Origin: Oegoconia quadripuncta
Lineage: Eukaryota > Arthropoda > Insecta > Lepidoptera > Autostichidae
Direction of reading: 5' to 3'
DNA: 64,000 nt
Assembly (NCBI GenBank): GCA_949316235.1
Contig: OX438754.1
Span: 2,155,501 to 2,219,500, forward strand
Shown here: positions 39,201 through 54,400 of the stretch, piece after piece
How positions within the stretch are numbered: position 1 is the stretch's first letter
Layout: the number at the start of each line of letters is the position of its first letter
Notes under the pieces: model-generated
The model's input: only the letters and a program-made list of their open reading frames with translations
Told to the model about the DNA's origin: nothing
Databases searched by the model: none
Translations under genes and position numbers: made by a program

Positions 39201-42200
39201 TTGGACCAATACTTGGAATTGGAAATAAGGACCTAACACTTACGCAGCCATATTAGCGAAGAAAACTAATAATATAAGACTGGACACAACTGCATAACTT
39301 CTGGAGACAAACATCTTCAAATCTTTCAGGACACCGACAAATAAGGCCTTCGTTCTGCTTTGATCTGCGTTCAGCGTCTTCGCCACGAATATGTTGTCTT
39401 GGATCAGTTTCTTAATCTGGATCAAGCATGAAAAGTAGCAAAGTTAACAATTACATCTTCAGGGTACAAATTACGAATCACATTGAAATATTTTTGGCCG
39501 CCTCCGTGGCTCAATGAAACAACATTGGATTTACGAATCGGAGGTCGCAGGTTCAATCCCCAGCGGAGTACATGTTTTAGTGCTCGGTTTGGGTGGTAGG
39601 GCATTTTAAATGTCCGCCTGGCTAGCTACCATTACCTAAATCTTCCCGCCAAGCAGCATAGCATTGTTGTGTTCCAGTTGTCAGAGATGAGATAGCCAGT
39701 CCCCCAAATATGTTGGAGTTTCCGGATTAGCACGCTTTTACCTTCGGCCTCGTCTTCACTTAACATCAGGTGTGATTGAGGTGAACTGCTAACCCGTTGT
39801 GCATAAAAAAAGATACAAAAAATAACATTAGTAAATCACTAGAAGCCTAAAAGTCACATGCGGCCGCACGACCGACGAGGATATTTTAACCGCCTCCGTG
39901 GCTCAATGTAAACAACATTGGGTTTACGATTCGGAGGTCGCGGGTTCGATCCCCAGCGGGGTACATGTTGAGTACTCGGTTTGGTTGGTGGTAGGGCATT
40001 TTAAAATGTCCGCCTGGCTAGCTACCACCATCTTATCTAAATCTGCCGCCAAGGAGCATTGTTAATAGCATTGTTGTGTTCCGGTTGTCATAGATATGAT
40101 AGCCAGTCCCCCAAATGTGTTGGGGTTTCCGGGCTTCCACATTTGACCTCATTTTCACTTAACATCAGGTGTGATTGAGGTCAAGTACCAACCCATTGTG
40201 CATAAAAAAAACAACGACGAGCGTCACGTCCTGTCTCTGAGTTCACATTGGTGACCAGCTTACACTGATAGCACAGGAGTAAAAATCCAACACTCCCTGA
40301 TGATTTCCCTTTCCGAAGCGGCAGTAGCCTGGACATACTGACTGATAGATAAATGCTTAAGAGGCTTATTCCGTTCAGTGGCACCCTCATAAGGTAAATA
40401 AGATATCTGTTTAAATACAGATTAAATCAAAAAAATCGCTTGGACCTGCACTCGAGGTGCCTGACAGCTAATTAAAAATAATACCTAAGTATCTTACTTG
40501 TACTGTACTTGTAAGTGTACTGTCCCCTTTTTTTATTTTTGTGTTATGTTCTTATTGTTATGTAATAAAGAATATTTGTTGTAATTTTTTAATTTATCCT
40601 ATGAGGGCGCCACTGGACACTGGTTGTTTTTTAGTGTTTCCTAACATGGCAAAGCGAAAAAGGAATTCACCTCCATCCAGTTGATATACAAAATCTTCCT
40701 CTCAATAAATTTAAAGATACTATAAAACAGAAACTTATTAACAAAGCATATTAGAAAATATCAGACTATTTAGATGATAATCATCCCTGGACATAATCAG
40801 ATCGTTCGCATGCCAGGCTATTTCACAATTCATAATGAAATATAAAAACCTTTATGTAAAATCAAAGCCTGATTTTAAAAGAGCAACCCTTCGAGTTTCT
40901 TGCTTGTTCTTCTCGGGGGAAAATTGCATTTTGAACAAGCAGTAGCTTAAAAAATGTAAAATTGACTATTTTAAGTGTACTTCTGTGTACCTACAAAATA
41001 AAGCATCTTTGACTTTGACTCTCGGTATCGGCAGAGCCACGGTAGGTACTTAGCCAGCAAAGAGTATATAATCACGATATATAGCTAGTAGCAGATATCG
41101 TCCGTGGGTGGATAGGACGAACAGACATCTATCAACCATCACAATTAATTAATTTAGTTGTATTGCTGTTGATAGGTTGTCAATTAGGAACAAACATATT
41201 AATTTAAACGATCTGTCCTTATTTCTTTCCTCTTGACGACAGTACATTACGTCCGTGATGTTGAGATGTTCATCTGTTTTGATAATGCCAAAAAAATGTT
41301 CTCAAATAGTATATATTTTTAGTGAGCACTCTAGCGTCACGTGTTGATAGTAACCTACTTGCTAGTCACCTATAATTTTAATTTATAGCCCTATAAACTT
41401 TGCCTAAATAATGCAAACGAAATATACAATGTACTCTTATGTTCTGGCAATTTTCCCCTTAGAAGAACAAGCAAGAAAATGTTTCTATATTCTATATTAC
41501 TTGGAAAATTTTAAATTACAATACAATGCAATACAATACAAAAAGTTTTTATTTTCATTATTGTCACAAAAATGTAGGTAGGTACAATATTTAACAATGC
41601 TTGCTTAAAATTATGACGTATATATACGTATATATAAAATTATTGTATATATATATATAAAATTATGACGTATATATGACGTATGTAGGTACAATATTTA
41701 ACAATGCTTGCTTAAAATTATGACGTATATATACGTATATATAAAATTATTGTATATATATATAAAATTATGACGTATATATGACGTATATATACGTCAT
41801 AATTTTAAGCAAGCATTGTTAAATATTGTACCTACATACGTCATATATACGTATATATAAAATTATTGTATATATATATAAAATTATGACGTATATATGA
41901 CGTATATATACGTCATAATTTTAAGCAAGCATTGTTAAATATTGTACCTACATTTTTGATAAAATGGTTTTTGAGAGATAAATTATTTTATTGATAATAG
42001 CCTATGTTAATATTATAGTTTGACGACCGATTGATGTAGTGGTGACCCTGTCAGCGAAACCAACGGTTGTGGGTTCGAATACCGCGAGGGGTAAATGTTT
42101 GTGTGATGAGTGCGAGCGTTTGTTTCCGAGTCATGGATGTTTATACAATAAATATTTATGTATGTTTATTCATTATCTAGTATCCATTGTACAAGCTTTG

Positions 42201-45200
42201 CTTATTTTGTGACTAGATGATTGGTGTGAGTGTCCGAAATGTTTATTTTATTTATTTATTGTTATGGAAGTGTGGGATCTTCTAAGACAGACATTGTTAT
42301 GTCCAATAGAAGGTTCCAACAACCTATGTTAATAACCATGTTTTGTTTTTTTTTTTTTTGTATGTAAGTCTGAAAATTTTTTCATCCTTTGGGTCCGAAA
42401 TTTTGCAAAGTTTACGTGGTAGAGCCCCATTACTACTTAGTGGGTCCATGCTTAATAATCATACAAGACACATTAATGGAGCATACAGGTTAAGTAAGCT
42501 GTACTTATCATCCGGAATTTTCTAAAATGACAGTCAAGACAAGAGGGCCACTTTGGAGAACTGCTGTTGTTTCATAAAAGCCTTGTGTAAACTATGACAC
42601 TGACTGTACCTTACCTTGAACTCCTCGGCTTTCCCATGATTCATCTTGTAGATATACTCCAAGAGCTTCAGAGCCTTGTCAGTCCTGTTGGTGTCGGACA
42701 GCAGTCTAGGGCTCTCTGGGAGACAGAGCACCCAGAAACCAGCGACGAACGCCGGCAGACTTGCCAGTGCCAGGTACAGCCTCCACGAGTACATGGGGAC
42801 GAGTGTTGAGTAATTGCCTTTAAAAGGGATTACAAGCCATGCCACCGCTGGAATAGAATGTGATAAAACACTTGTAGAAGACTTCATTATCAATACAAAA
42901 TGGACCAAGTATTTAACGTGCCATCGAATCATAGAAACACTCATACTTGATAATGTATGTATCACGGATTATTAATACTCAACTAATGGTCGGTGATGCG
43001 TGCGGGGGATGGGGTGGGAGGGGGCGCAATTTAATTTAATTTAATTTTATGCAACCACAAGTACACAAGCGTATATTGTTTAACCATAAGTTGTTGTTAA
43101 CAACTTATTACAAAAGTAACGTATTACAATACATGTGGCTAAAACTATGGCCAATTACAGTTATCCGTATGTTAAACAATATACGCTTGTGTACGTGTAA
43201 TTCCTGAATAAATAATTAAATCAATATATGTAGATCAGATTTCCTTACACGCTAAATTCAACCGTATATCCTACGATAGCCATCAAATATAATTTAAAAA
43301 AATTATGTGACTTACACTCCTTCCAAACTAAATAAAAAAGTAAATATTAAGCATTGAATTGTTGCTGAATGTTGCATTTCCCCTTATCTACTCCGATCTA
43401 TAAGGATGACGGATGAGCGGCTCGATATTTACCGGGTAAGATAAGCCAGGCGGCGACGAAACTCATCCCAGTTATATTGAGGTAGAACTGCCGTCGCTTC
43501 GCACCCACCAGATCAGAGAGGTAGGTGAACACGAGGGTTGAGGGACCGCCTGAGGAAGAAAGTCGCATATTATAAGATACGAACTACATCAAGATAATTG
43601 CCACAATTATATCAGACAAGTATCCATTGCATGCCTCCTGACTTTCCTGAAACGTTAGCTGGAAGGATAAGATCTCCTAATTGTTACATAAACTTACCTA
43701 CTGTATTTTTTGAAATATCACACTAATATTGAAACACAAATGCGTGGCTCAATGTAAACAACGTTGGGTTTGCGATTCGGAGGTCGCGGGTTCGATCCCC
43801 AGCGGGGTACATGTTGAAGTACTCGGTTTGGTTGGTGGTAGGGCATTTTAAATGTCCGCCTGGCTAGTTAGCACCGTCGTATCTAAATGTGCCGCCAAGC
43901 AGCAATATTAATAGCATTGTTGTGTTCCGGTTGTCAGAGATAAGACAGCCAGTCCCCCAAATGTGTTGGGGTTTCCGGGTCAGTACGCTTGTACCTTCGA
44001 CCTCATGTTCACTTAACATCAGGTATGATTGAGGCCAAGTACCAAGACGTTGTTCATGAAAAAAAAAACAATGTCAAACTTTCTGAAACAACCTTTAGTA
44101 TGGAAGTTACACATTTTCGGCTGAATTCGGCTATGGGAAACTTTTTCGTAATCAGCCCACCTAGCCAAGTGGCGAGCGTTTCTATAACGACAAACGCTAA
44201 CGTTTCATATCTCGCAGCTGATTGGATGTCAATAAGTCATATAAAGTTAACAACCACTCAGCTGCGAGAACTGTAGCGTTAGCGTTTGTCGTTATAGAAA
44301 CGTTTGCCACTTGTCTATAGGTCCAGGTGTAGAGTCACCAGTAAACAGAAACTACAAGTAAATAGCAATTTTGAGACTACTTCTCAATGATCTCATTTCC
44401 ACTGCATTAATTCTACTTTCAATCTTCTACCATACCCAGCATTCACCCCCTTAAATCAGTGTTGGAACTAGCATCACGCCATAAACAGCCAGACGAGTTT
44501 TTGGACACATTCTGGCTCCTCATAAAGACCATGCAGTATTCCATTTACCCGATCCGGGCCCGTATTAATAAACCAATCTCAATACAAGTCTTGAGGCTGT
44601 ATCAACCAAGGTTCGTCTTAAGCAGTTGACGCTATCTGAAGCTCAAGCAATTTATAAACCAATCTTGAGGTCTACTCAGCTGAGATCACTTATCAAGTAT
44701 TCGCCTCAGCGGCGACTAATGATAGTCTTGAATTCCGTTTATTAATACGTGAAACTCTCAAGTGTGTACTGCTTGAGTAAGCACGCGCGTTTCAGGTCTC
44801 AAGTTAGGTTTATTAATCAACACGTTTACTGAGACCAGTCACGAGACTGTTGTCAATCTTGAGAATGATTTATTAATACGGGCCTTACTCTTCTTTCGAT
44901 GTTTCAGGTATTAGTGTTGCTTCCGGCTAAAGTCTAGTAATTCAGATGACGTTGGTGTTGTATCAATACGAAAATGTAGAGCACACAAATACTGGAGGAT
45001 TGATTTACACAGATGTCATAAACTATGTTATAGTACCGGATATGAGTAATACCGTATTCAGATATCTACAGCTTACTCACCAATCAGGAAGCCGTTGATG
45101 GATCTCGCGGCCAAAAGTAACCGGTAGTCGGAAACTGTGCTCTGCGCTAGTGTGATGGCTGCGTTGAGGAGAAGGGTCATGCTCAGGATCGTCCGTCTCC

Positions 45201-48200
45201 CAAACACGTCGCCCACTATACCCCAGAAGAATGCGCTTGCTGTACCACCTGGTGATGCAATTATACATTATTGTAAACTTCTTTGGCCGTGCGAAACTTG
45301 GCAGAATGGAATATCACGAACCACTTTCTTGCTGTGGATGTCGTAGTCATAAAAGGCGATTAAGGGATAATAATGATAGGCAGTAGAGTCTTTGCGTGAA
45401 GCTCCCAAATCGAAGACCTGGGAAAACCTCAGGGTAATGATTATGAAAAAGCCTCTCATGGATAGTGACGCAAATCATGCTATGGGAGAATGCCAATGTT
45501 AATAGCATTGTTGTGTTCCGGTTGTCAGAGATAAGATAGCCAGAACCCCCAAATGTGTTCCACCTTCGACTTCATCTTCACTTAACATCAGATGTGATTG
45601 AGGCCAAGTTGTGCATAAAAAAAAAGAAACAAAATGTAAAAATATATGCCAGACACGACTATTTATAGAGTTTGATGACATTTAGCAATGTATACAATTG
45701 AATAACTTATTGTATCGTAAATACATCGACAAATCAATAGAGATATAAATGTGAAAATGTAAATTGACATCGTCAATCATTATTATCATAAATATTAACT
45801 GTATCTTTCCAAAAAACTATATCAGTGAACACAGGAAAAGTTGAACGGAATTAAAATCAGGAATCGATATATATTATTATTAATTAATAGTTATTTACAT
45901 ATTAATATAAGCTTTGGAATGGAATGCCCATATAACTGCTATACTGTAACAGACGTCTTTTATTAAATGGTTAGTGCTTTTATGGATCCGAAGTCAACAA
46001 GGAACCCTTATATCTTCGCCATGTCAATGTTTCTGTATGTCTGTCTGGGCCTGAGCTCAGAGGCATAGTACTAGAAATCTGTATTTTGGCTTGGATATAC
46101 ATAATAATATATTAGGTCCTTACCTATAAAATTGGCGTTTTGTATGAAGAATTCCATTAAGACTGTTTTCTAAATACAAACATTTTTGTTTTTTTTTTGG
46201 GAACGGCAAATCCGAATTTAGCTAAACTTTGTGTGTATTATCGGATAACATTAAGTTAAGTATAGGCAGCGCTAATTTTTAAAAGTAACCGCTTTATAAA
46301 AGTTACAGCGAATCTAAGTAATGATTATGGGAAGCACGAAAAGAACTCTGTTCAAATTTTTTTTATTATGTGATTTAGTCCAGAAATTAAAAAATATTTA
46401 ATGTGAAACAAATGTTGTTTTATGTGTTCCAAATAAAAAACAAATTTGGATATAGCTTTGAAAAATTTTTTTTTTTGCCAAGGAATTGGTATATATGATT
46501 AACGAAGAAAAAAAACTCCAATTTCACAGGTAAAGACCCAATATTATATTGATTGATCAGTTCCTAAAGTGATACCGATTGGAATCATATTCTATCGTGA
46601 ACACTTATCACTCCTTTTTTGCAATCGTCTAAAGAGGTCTCTATTGACATGATAGTTGACACTTCGAGCATTCCGCTGAATATTATTAATGTATTTCCGC
46701 ATGCCGAAAAAACTCTCGATGCGTACAGTCGTCTGCAGATCAGGCCTAATGTACTTCTATTTTATCGAAATGCAAGTATACTACACACTCACACACACAA
46801 AACACGACATTGCGAACTTCATATATACGACGATTTCTTTTGTTTTTTTTTTTATATTTTATTCGATGTAGGATACAAAAATATCACGTATTGAAAGTCA
46901 ACATGTTATTTTTTTTTTAAACTACATAACGCCTTGTGAAGACAAGGTGTTATGGTTAGGGAGAAGAAGCGACAAGAAACTAATTTGACATTGATTGAAT
47001 TATTTGACCAATTTTTAATTTGTAATATTAGTTATTGACTAAATTATTTATTATTACTTAGTTTGACTCACTATTTACGTTTGCCTCTAGATTGTATAAT
47101 GATTATTATTTAATAGTGACTTTCCAACTAATTTTTTAAAAAGAATTGTAATGATAAATGAGAATCTGTAATTGGCATAACTTTGGCTTATAAATTTTGT
47201 GTAATATTTTTTATAATGATGCTGTTGATTCTGTATTATCAATAAAACTATTCTGACAATTTGAAGTACCGTCAGGGTCGCTGACAAGATGTCAAAATTC
47301 CGGGCATGTCGAAACGCAATCATCCGCTAACCCTACATGCGGCAGTTCAAAGGGCAAACTGTTACATTTACTATTCCGCTGACTGTACCGTGATCTGCTT
47401 GTTTGTTTCACAGACGACAATTATTAGGATTTTATCACGTAATATCACTGTTATACTAATTGTGCATATATTTTTGTTTCCACATTCTTGACATCATCGT
47501 TGAGCGTAATTAAATACACACCTTGACTGGAATATAACAACAAGGAATTCTGGGCGGTGGGTCCACTCAAAATATGGACAGACGATCTGATAAAGGTCGC
47601 GGGAAATCGCTGGATGCAGGCCGCTTCCAACCTGTCACTCTGGAAGTCTATGAGGAGGCCTATGTTCAGCAGTGGACGGCTATGTGCCACCTTAATTTTG
47701 TGCATATTCTGCTTAGTGAGCGACCACGTAAGCTATTAACATTGCTGCTTGGCGGCAGATTTAGATAAGAGGGTGGTAGCTAGCCAGGCGGACATTTAAA
47801 ATGCCCTACCATCAACCAAACCGAGTACTTGAACATGTACCCCGCTGGGGATCGAACCCGCGACCTCTGAATCGTAAACCCAATGTTGTTTACATTGAGC
47901 CACGGAGGCGGTAAAACGCTTCCAACTTCGACCTCATCTTCACTTAACATAAGGTGTACCAACCCGTTGTGCATAAAAAAAAACATCATCTGTGTGAATG
48001 TAGCTCGCATATGCATCAACGCAATATCCACCTGGGTGACCATTTACTGCACTCGGATGAGATAAAAACTATCCATACAGTAAATAAATAAATAAATATT
48101 TCGGACACTTACACCAATCATCTAGACCCAAACTAAGCAAAGCTTGTGCTATGGATACTAGATAACGGATAAACATACATAAATATTTATATAAACATCC

Positions 48201-51200
48201 AAGACTCGGGAATAAATGTTCGTATTCATCACACTATCGGCACCAGGAAAGTAATCCAATACCTCGAAGAGGCAAACCTGAGCAACGAACTGTAGGTTAG
48301 TGACGATCAGAGAGTCTCCGACACAGCCACATTTACAACCAATAACCAAGTTGTGAGAGAGTCAACATCATCCCTGGCCTGAACCATACCGCCAAGTTGA
48401 TAGTCTTACCGCTCATAAACGCCATGTTGATCAGCCCTGCCTGATAGGTCGTCAGCTGCAATTCGCACCTCGATGCTGGGAGCACGTACGACATGACGCA
48501 GTTCTCGACGCCGGTCGTAAAGAAAGCACACGCGCATGCCCCGAGAGCACTCCGACTGAATCGGCCATATCCTGCGAAAATAAAGTTGGTTTTATTGATA
48601 ATTGGATAACCATTTTCTTCCCTATTTCTGTCAAGCATCAATATAGATTATCATGGATCCTGTTGGACACAGCTCATTTGAAGAGAGGAGGACTTATAGG
48701 GGGACAACGTTAATATTGGTTGGTTGGTGTTAGGGCATTTTAAATGTCCGCCTGGCTAGCTACCACCATCTTATCTAAATCTGCCGCCAGACAGCAATAT
48801 ATCCTTATCCTTGGACATATACAGACAGCGCCATCTAGTTCCACACTAAGCAACTAGGCTTGTGTTGTGGATACCAGATGGTTGATACACTACACAAATA
48901 CATTTTTTTGTAAATGAATACATATAAATGAAAAACATCCATAACTCGGGTACACATGTCCGTATTCATCATACAAACATATTCCCCTAGCGGGATTCGA
49001 ACCCGCGACCTTTTGGTATAGCAGCAGAGTTTGTAACAACTACACCAAACAGGTCGTCAAGACCAATAGAGTGGTACAATCATAAGGCATTCCTTCTTAG
49101 ATCTCAGCGAGACAACGTAACCCCCTCTATTTGGGGTAAAAATTGTATCAACCTTGTCTTTGAGAAGCGACAGATGTAAATGTGAAATTATGTATAATTT
49201 AAAAGTATATTTTACCACAGTATACATAGTAGCACAAGCACACAAAGAGAGCGTCGGTGGCTCAGTAGTTAAGACGCGGTCTCCCAATTTGGGTGGTCCG
49301 AATTCGATTCCCAGACAGACCACGCACCAATGAGTTTTTAAATTTGGTTTAATTACTTATGTGCATTTATCCGACTGCTCTTAAACGGTGACGGAAATAT
49401 CGTAAGGTAACCAGTATGCCTGCGAAATAAAAATTCAAAGGCATGTGAAGTTACCAACCCGCATTGACCCAGCGTGGTGGACTATGGTCCATACTTTTTT
49501 TTACCCGCCTCCGTGGCTCAATCTATAAACATTGGGTTTACGAATCGGAGGGTATAAGTTTAGGGTTGGTGGTAGGGCATTAGTCCACCTGGCTAGCTAC
49601 CACAATCTTATATAAAACTCCCGCCAAACAGCATTGTAGTGTTCCGGTTGTCAGAGTAAGATACCCAGTTTCCCAATTAGGATGGGGTTTCCGGGTCAGT
49701 ACGCTTCCACCTTCGGCCTCATTTTCACTGTTAAGTGAAGATGAGGCCGAAGGAAGAAGCGTTATCACTTTACCTCAATCACATCCACAACCAATCAATC
49801 AAACACACAAAGTGATAACTCGTTGTGCATAAAAAAAATATTACATAACTAATTTAATTCATTCAATAAGGATGCAGTAAATATGTACACACAATTGCAC
49901 ACGCACACACACACACATGCGCGAATAAACACACCCATATATACACAAACACACACACGAGCATGCGCTCACGCACGCATGCACGCACGCACGCACGCAC
50001 GCATGCGTTTTAAATTAAAAATTCTAAATCTAAAAAGATCATGTACTGTAATTAATAACTTCAAATTCTTTACCAGCCTTTAACTGTGTCCAATACAGGA
50101 AGAGCGGGGACACCTATCACAAGTAAATTCTATTACTTAAAAGGAGCTCCTTAGCTGAAATTTTATGTATTAGGCTTAAGCTGATAAAATAAATATTTTG
50201 TATTTTGTAATTTTATCTATTAACTAGTTTATATTATTTATCATCTACTAACAAATTAATCTTAATTGATATTAGTTAAGTCTTACAATACAATACAAAT
50301 ACTCTTTATTGCGCAAAACAATTTACAGTAATTTTTAGTTGTTTAAGTAAGCCGCGAAATTGGTAAAATAATTGTACGATTGTGATTTCCATTGTTCTTT
50401 TGCGATATTTGTGAAATCATACAATTTTGTGTGCCCTGAGATGCGCACATACGAGTATCTCAATAGGTCTAGCAGAATGAACAGCGCTGCGGGTTTCTAC
50501 CCACAGCACATGCTGAGTCTGGACCATTTCGCTGCCCCTGATATGGGTCACGTCTCGGATATTACTTTTAACTGTATACCAACTCATATTGTATGTGTAT
50601 GATGTAGGTTAAGTGACTTGTGTCATGGTCGACGAATAATCTATTCTATTCTATTCTAATTTATATAGGGCGACTTTTTAGTTCTTAATAACAAAAATAC
50701 TCAGCTAACTCAGACATTGTATAAAAAAAAAAAAACAATATCTACTTAAAATAATTGGAAAGCTAAAAATTATGGCACTGCTTTACAGCATTTGTGTATT
50801 ATGAGAGGGAGCAACGCATATCTAACTATAGTTAAGCAAGTTGCGCATTAATTGCGCGTTAGGCATAACTCAAAACAATAACAAACCCAGCTATTGTAGT
50901 ATTACACCTGAATTATTATATAACTAGCAACAACACGATTCGATGGTGAATGTACTGTTAGAAAATACGTATACATTATCTGCAGTCGTATCAAGTAAAA
51001 AATTTGCGCGCGATTGCTAATCAGTTGCCGTTTAGCTTGCTTGCGATTGATCACTAAATACGGTAAAAATTAGCTTAGCTAGACATAATTCAGAACCGAC
51101 TTATATAATTGCTATCTTATACGACCTGTTTAGTGTAGTGGTTAGAAACTCTGACCACTATACCAAAAGGTCGCGGGTTCGAATCCCGCCAGGGGCATAT

Positions 51201-51388
51201 GTTTGTATGATGAATATGGACATATATATTTATGTAGCATATCAACCATCTGGTATCCACACCACAAGCCTATAGTTGCTTAAAGTGGAACTAGATGGCA
51301 TTGTGTGCATGTCCAAAGATATTTATATTTATTTATTATTATTATTTATTATTATAGACATCTATAAGATAGCAATTATATAGGTCAC

Positions 51389-51421
<33 letters not shown>

Positions 51422-54400
51422 GTAAAAATTACTTCTCTAATATACATATATATTAGAGAAGTAATTTTGAATAATTAAGCCTAAAAAAACACGAGCGCTT
51501 AGTGTAGATTTTTATAGATAGCCCTATTTTTAATTTATATTTTAATAACAATAAATACTAACTGATATTTAATTATGTAGACTTTTGTTAACTTATTGAT
51601 GGATAAAAAACTAAGCATGTATAGTTAGGCATGCATGTGTGTTAACTGAAAATGTCGCCGAGCAGCATTGCTTACGAAATAAAAATGAGAACAATTATTT
51701 TGTAACGATAATTTCCCTAAATGTTTTCAATTTAAAGAAATACCCAACAATTGAGCACTTTTTTAAAGAAACACATGTTTCAACTTTAGCTTATTTAGTT
51801 ACTTACTTAGTATTTGCCTTTCTTAATAACGCTTAATTTTTAGCAATTGTTACCACATTTACTTACAATACTTTATTAAATGTTTCACGAAAATCGCGGT
51901 TATTCATTTTTCCGGGGTCAAACCGTATTTGACCTGGGCTAAAATTTGGTACCACGCAGGCGCATTAGAAGTGGGTAAGGGGATAAACATCTAACATATA
52001 GACGTATCGAGTTACCATAATTTATTTGTCATTAAATTGAAGAAGAAAACAGTAAATGAACAATTTATTTATAAGAACATCAATTAACCAACCTTCTTGG
52101 GAAAAGAAATAATCACACCAACAACAACCGCCTCCGTGGCTCAATGTAAACAACGTTGGGTTTACGATTTGGAGGTCGCGGGTTCGATCCCCAGCGGGGT
52201 ACATATTTAAGTACTCGGTTTGGTTGGTGGTAGGGCATTTTAAATGTCCGCCTGGCTAGCTACCACCATCTATCTAAATCTGCCGCCAGGCAGCAATGTT
52301 AATAGCATTGTGTTCCGGTTGTCAGAGATAAGATAGGCCAGTCCGAATGTGTTGGGGTTTCCGGGTCAGTTCGCTTCCACCTTCGACCTCATCTTCACTT
52401 AACATCAGGTGTGATTGAGGTCAATTACCAACCCATTATGCATAAAAAAAAATAGCACAACTTATACAAGCAAATATTACAACTCCCAATAACAAACAGT
52501 TTCAAATAATATCAGGGGTTCCATTACATAATTTCATCGTTATCGTCATTACGTTCTGACATGTGATTGGTTGGTCCATCGCTCGCTCGGCAATTTGACG
52601 GTTTCTCATTGGTCAACGTAATCGAAAACCATACCGATGAAGTTAAGTTACGTAATCTAAGGCCTGATATAATGTGCCAATAATAGGCGAGTACTACACT
52701 CAAGAGAGACACACAGCTAGCATTTAGGTTATTACGGTAACGATTACAAAAAAGTAAATTAATTTAATTAAACAATGCAATGTTGCTCCTGCAAATATTA
52801 AGTAATTCTTCTCTTAAACACACCTAAGTGAATCGTGAAAGATATTAGTCTGTGGGATCTCACTATCCAAAATTACAATCAAAAAATATTTTATTCAATG
52901 TAGGATACAAAAATGTCACTTATTGAAAGTCAACATGTTATTTTTTTTTAAACTACATCGCTTCACTAGATGTTATGGTTAGGGAAAAGAAGAGCTAACT
53001 ACCTTGGTCATTCAATTCCTGCTACCCGAAAGTGTTTCCTTATTCTATCAACAGTGAAATTAGTAGCCCTTATAATATTATGACTGATCATCAGCCAGCT
53101 ACTGAATGGAGTGTTTTGAATAACATCCATTGAGATGTCTCTATATTTTGAATACTGTCCTGTAATAATGGTGTTATGTTATTATCAGCGTCATCACAGG
53201 GTCAGGTAAGATGACAAATCTTGTTTGGGTAGCAACTAGCAGGATTTTGAATGTATTATAACATTTGACGACCTGTTTGGTGTAGTGGTTACAAACTCTG
53301 TTACTATACCAAATGGTCGCGGGTTCGAATTCTGCTAGGGGCATATGTTTGTACGATGAATACAGAAATGTGTTCCCGAGTTATGGATGTTTTTCATTTA
53401 TACATGTATTTATTTCCAAAAAAATATATATATTTGTGTATATAGTTTATCAACCATCTGGTATCCATATCACAAGCCTAGATGCTTACTGTGGACCTAG
53501 ATGGCGCTGTGTTTGTGAAAAAGACAAAAAAAAATGAATATTTTAGGAGTGTCGGTGGCTCTGCGGTTAAGACGCGGTCTCCCAATTTGGTTGGATCGAT
53601 TCCCAGGCAGGCCATAGTACTAATGAGTTTTAAATTTAATTTAATTACTTATGTGCATTTATCCGACTGCTCTTAGACAATGAAGGAGTTCGTGAGGAAA
53701 CCTGCACGCCTGAGGAATATAAATTCTAAAGCATGTGAAGTCCCCAACCCGCACTGGGCCAGGCTGGTGGACTATGGCCCAGACTCCCTCATTATAAGAA
53801 GGGCACATCCCACTGTAGGGATATATATAGGTATCCAGTGTCGACGTCGTTTGACTGATATGATGAAGGTACATCGTATAGAAGTTCTGTCCAAAACAAA
53901 TTCGAACCTGACATGGTTGACTTTGAAAGGTTAGCGCTATAGCTACTATTTTTAGCTGACTGACTGACTGATTTTTGGATTGGGTCAAACAAATTTCACT
54001 CTTATACCATGACTGCTGAAAATCCAACATATCTTACATACATATCCATTAATTTATCACGTACAACCTTGAACTGCAACTTTCTTACACGTGGTGAAAA
54101 ATATGCCTATCAAGCACGTGTCGGTTATAGGAAGTTTCCTATATGGTAGATAACTCAATATGAATATTTAGGCAAATAAATAGATAGGTTGATAAACTAT
54201 CAAGAATGCACGTAGGGCTTGTCCAGTTGAAGCCGTTTACGCGCGACATGAATTAACGCATTCGCATTGTTATTGCGTAGACATTTTACGCGTGCGTGAC
54301 CCGTGGATGTAGAATAGACTACTGGTAGCTTGTATCTTTACCCTAAGGTTTGCCTGGAAGAGATCGCTGTTAGCGATAAGGCCGCCTTTTTGTGCGATTA

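Larger units (their letters stand above)
51058..51625 (+). repeat. Dispersed repeat G, copy 2, with SINE-B and microsatellite inside
   Basis: Both ends match 9978-10235 (CCGACTTATATAATTGCT; AACACTGAGCGCTTAGT-like; AATAAATACTAACTGATATT). The TATAATTGCTATCTTATA segment recurs inverted at 51362-51385. Confidence 0.6.

Noticed and set aside
53659..54030. 123-codon minus-strand ORF
   Set aside because: Overlaps a SINE-D and flanking repeat; no motif.
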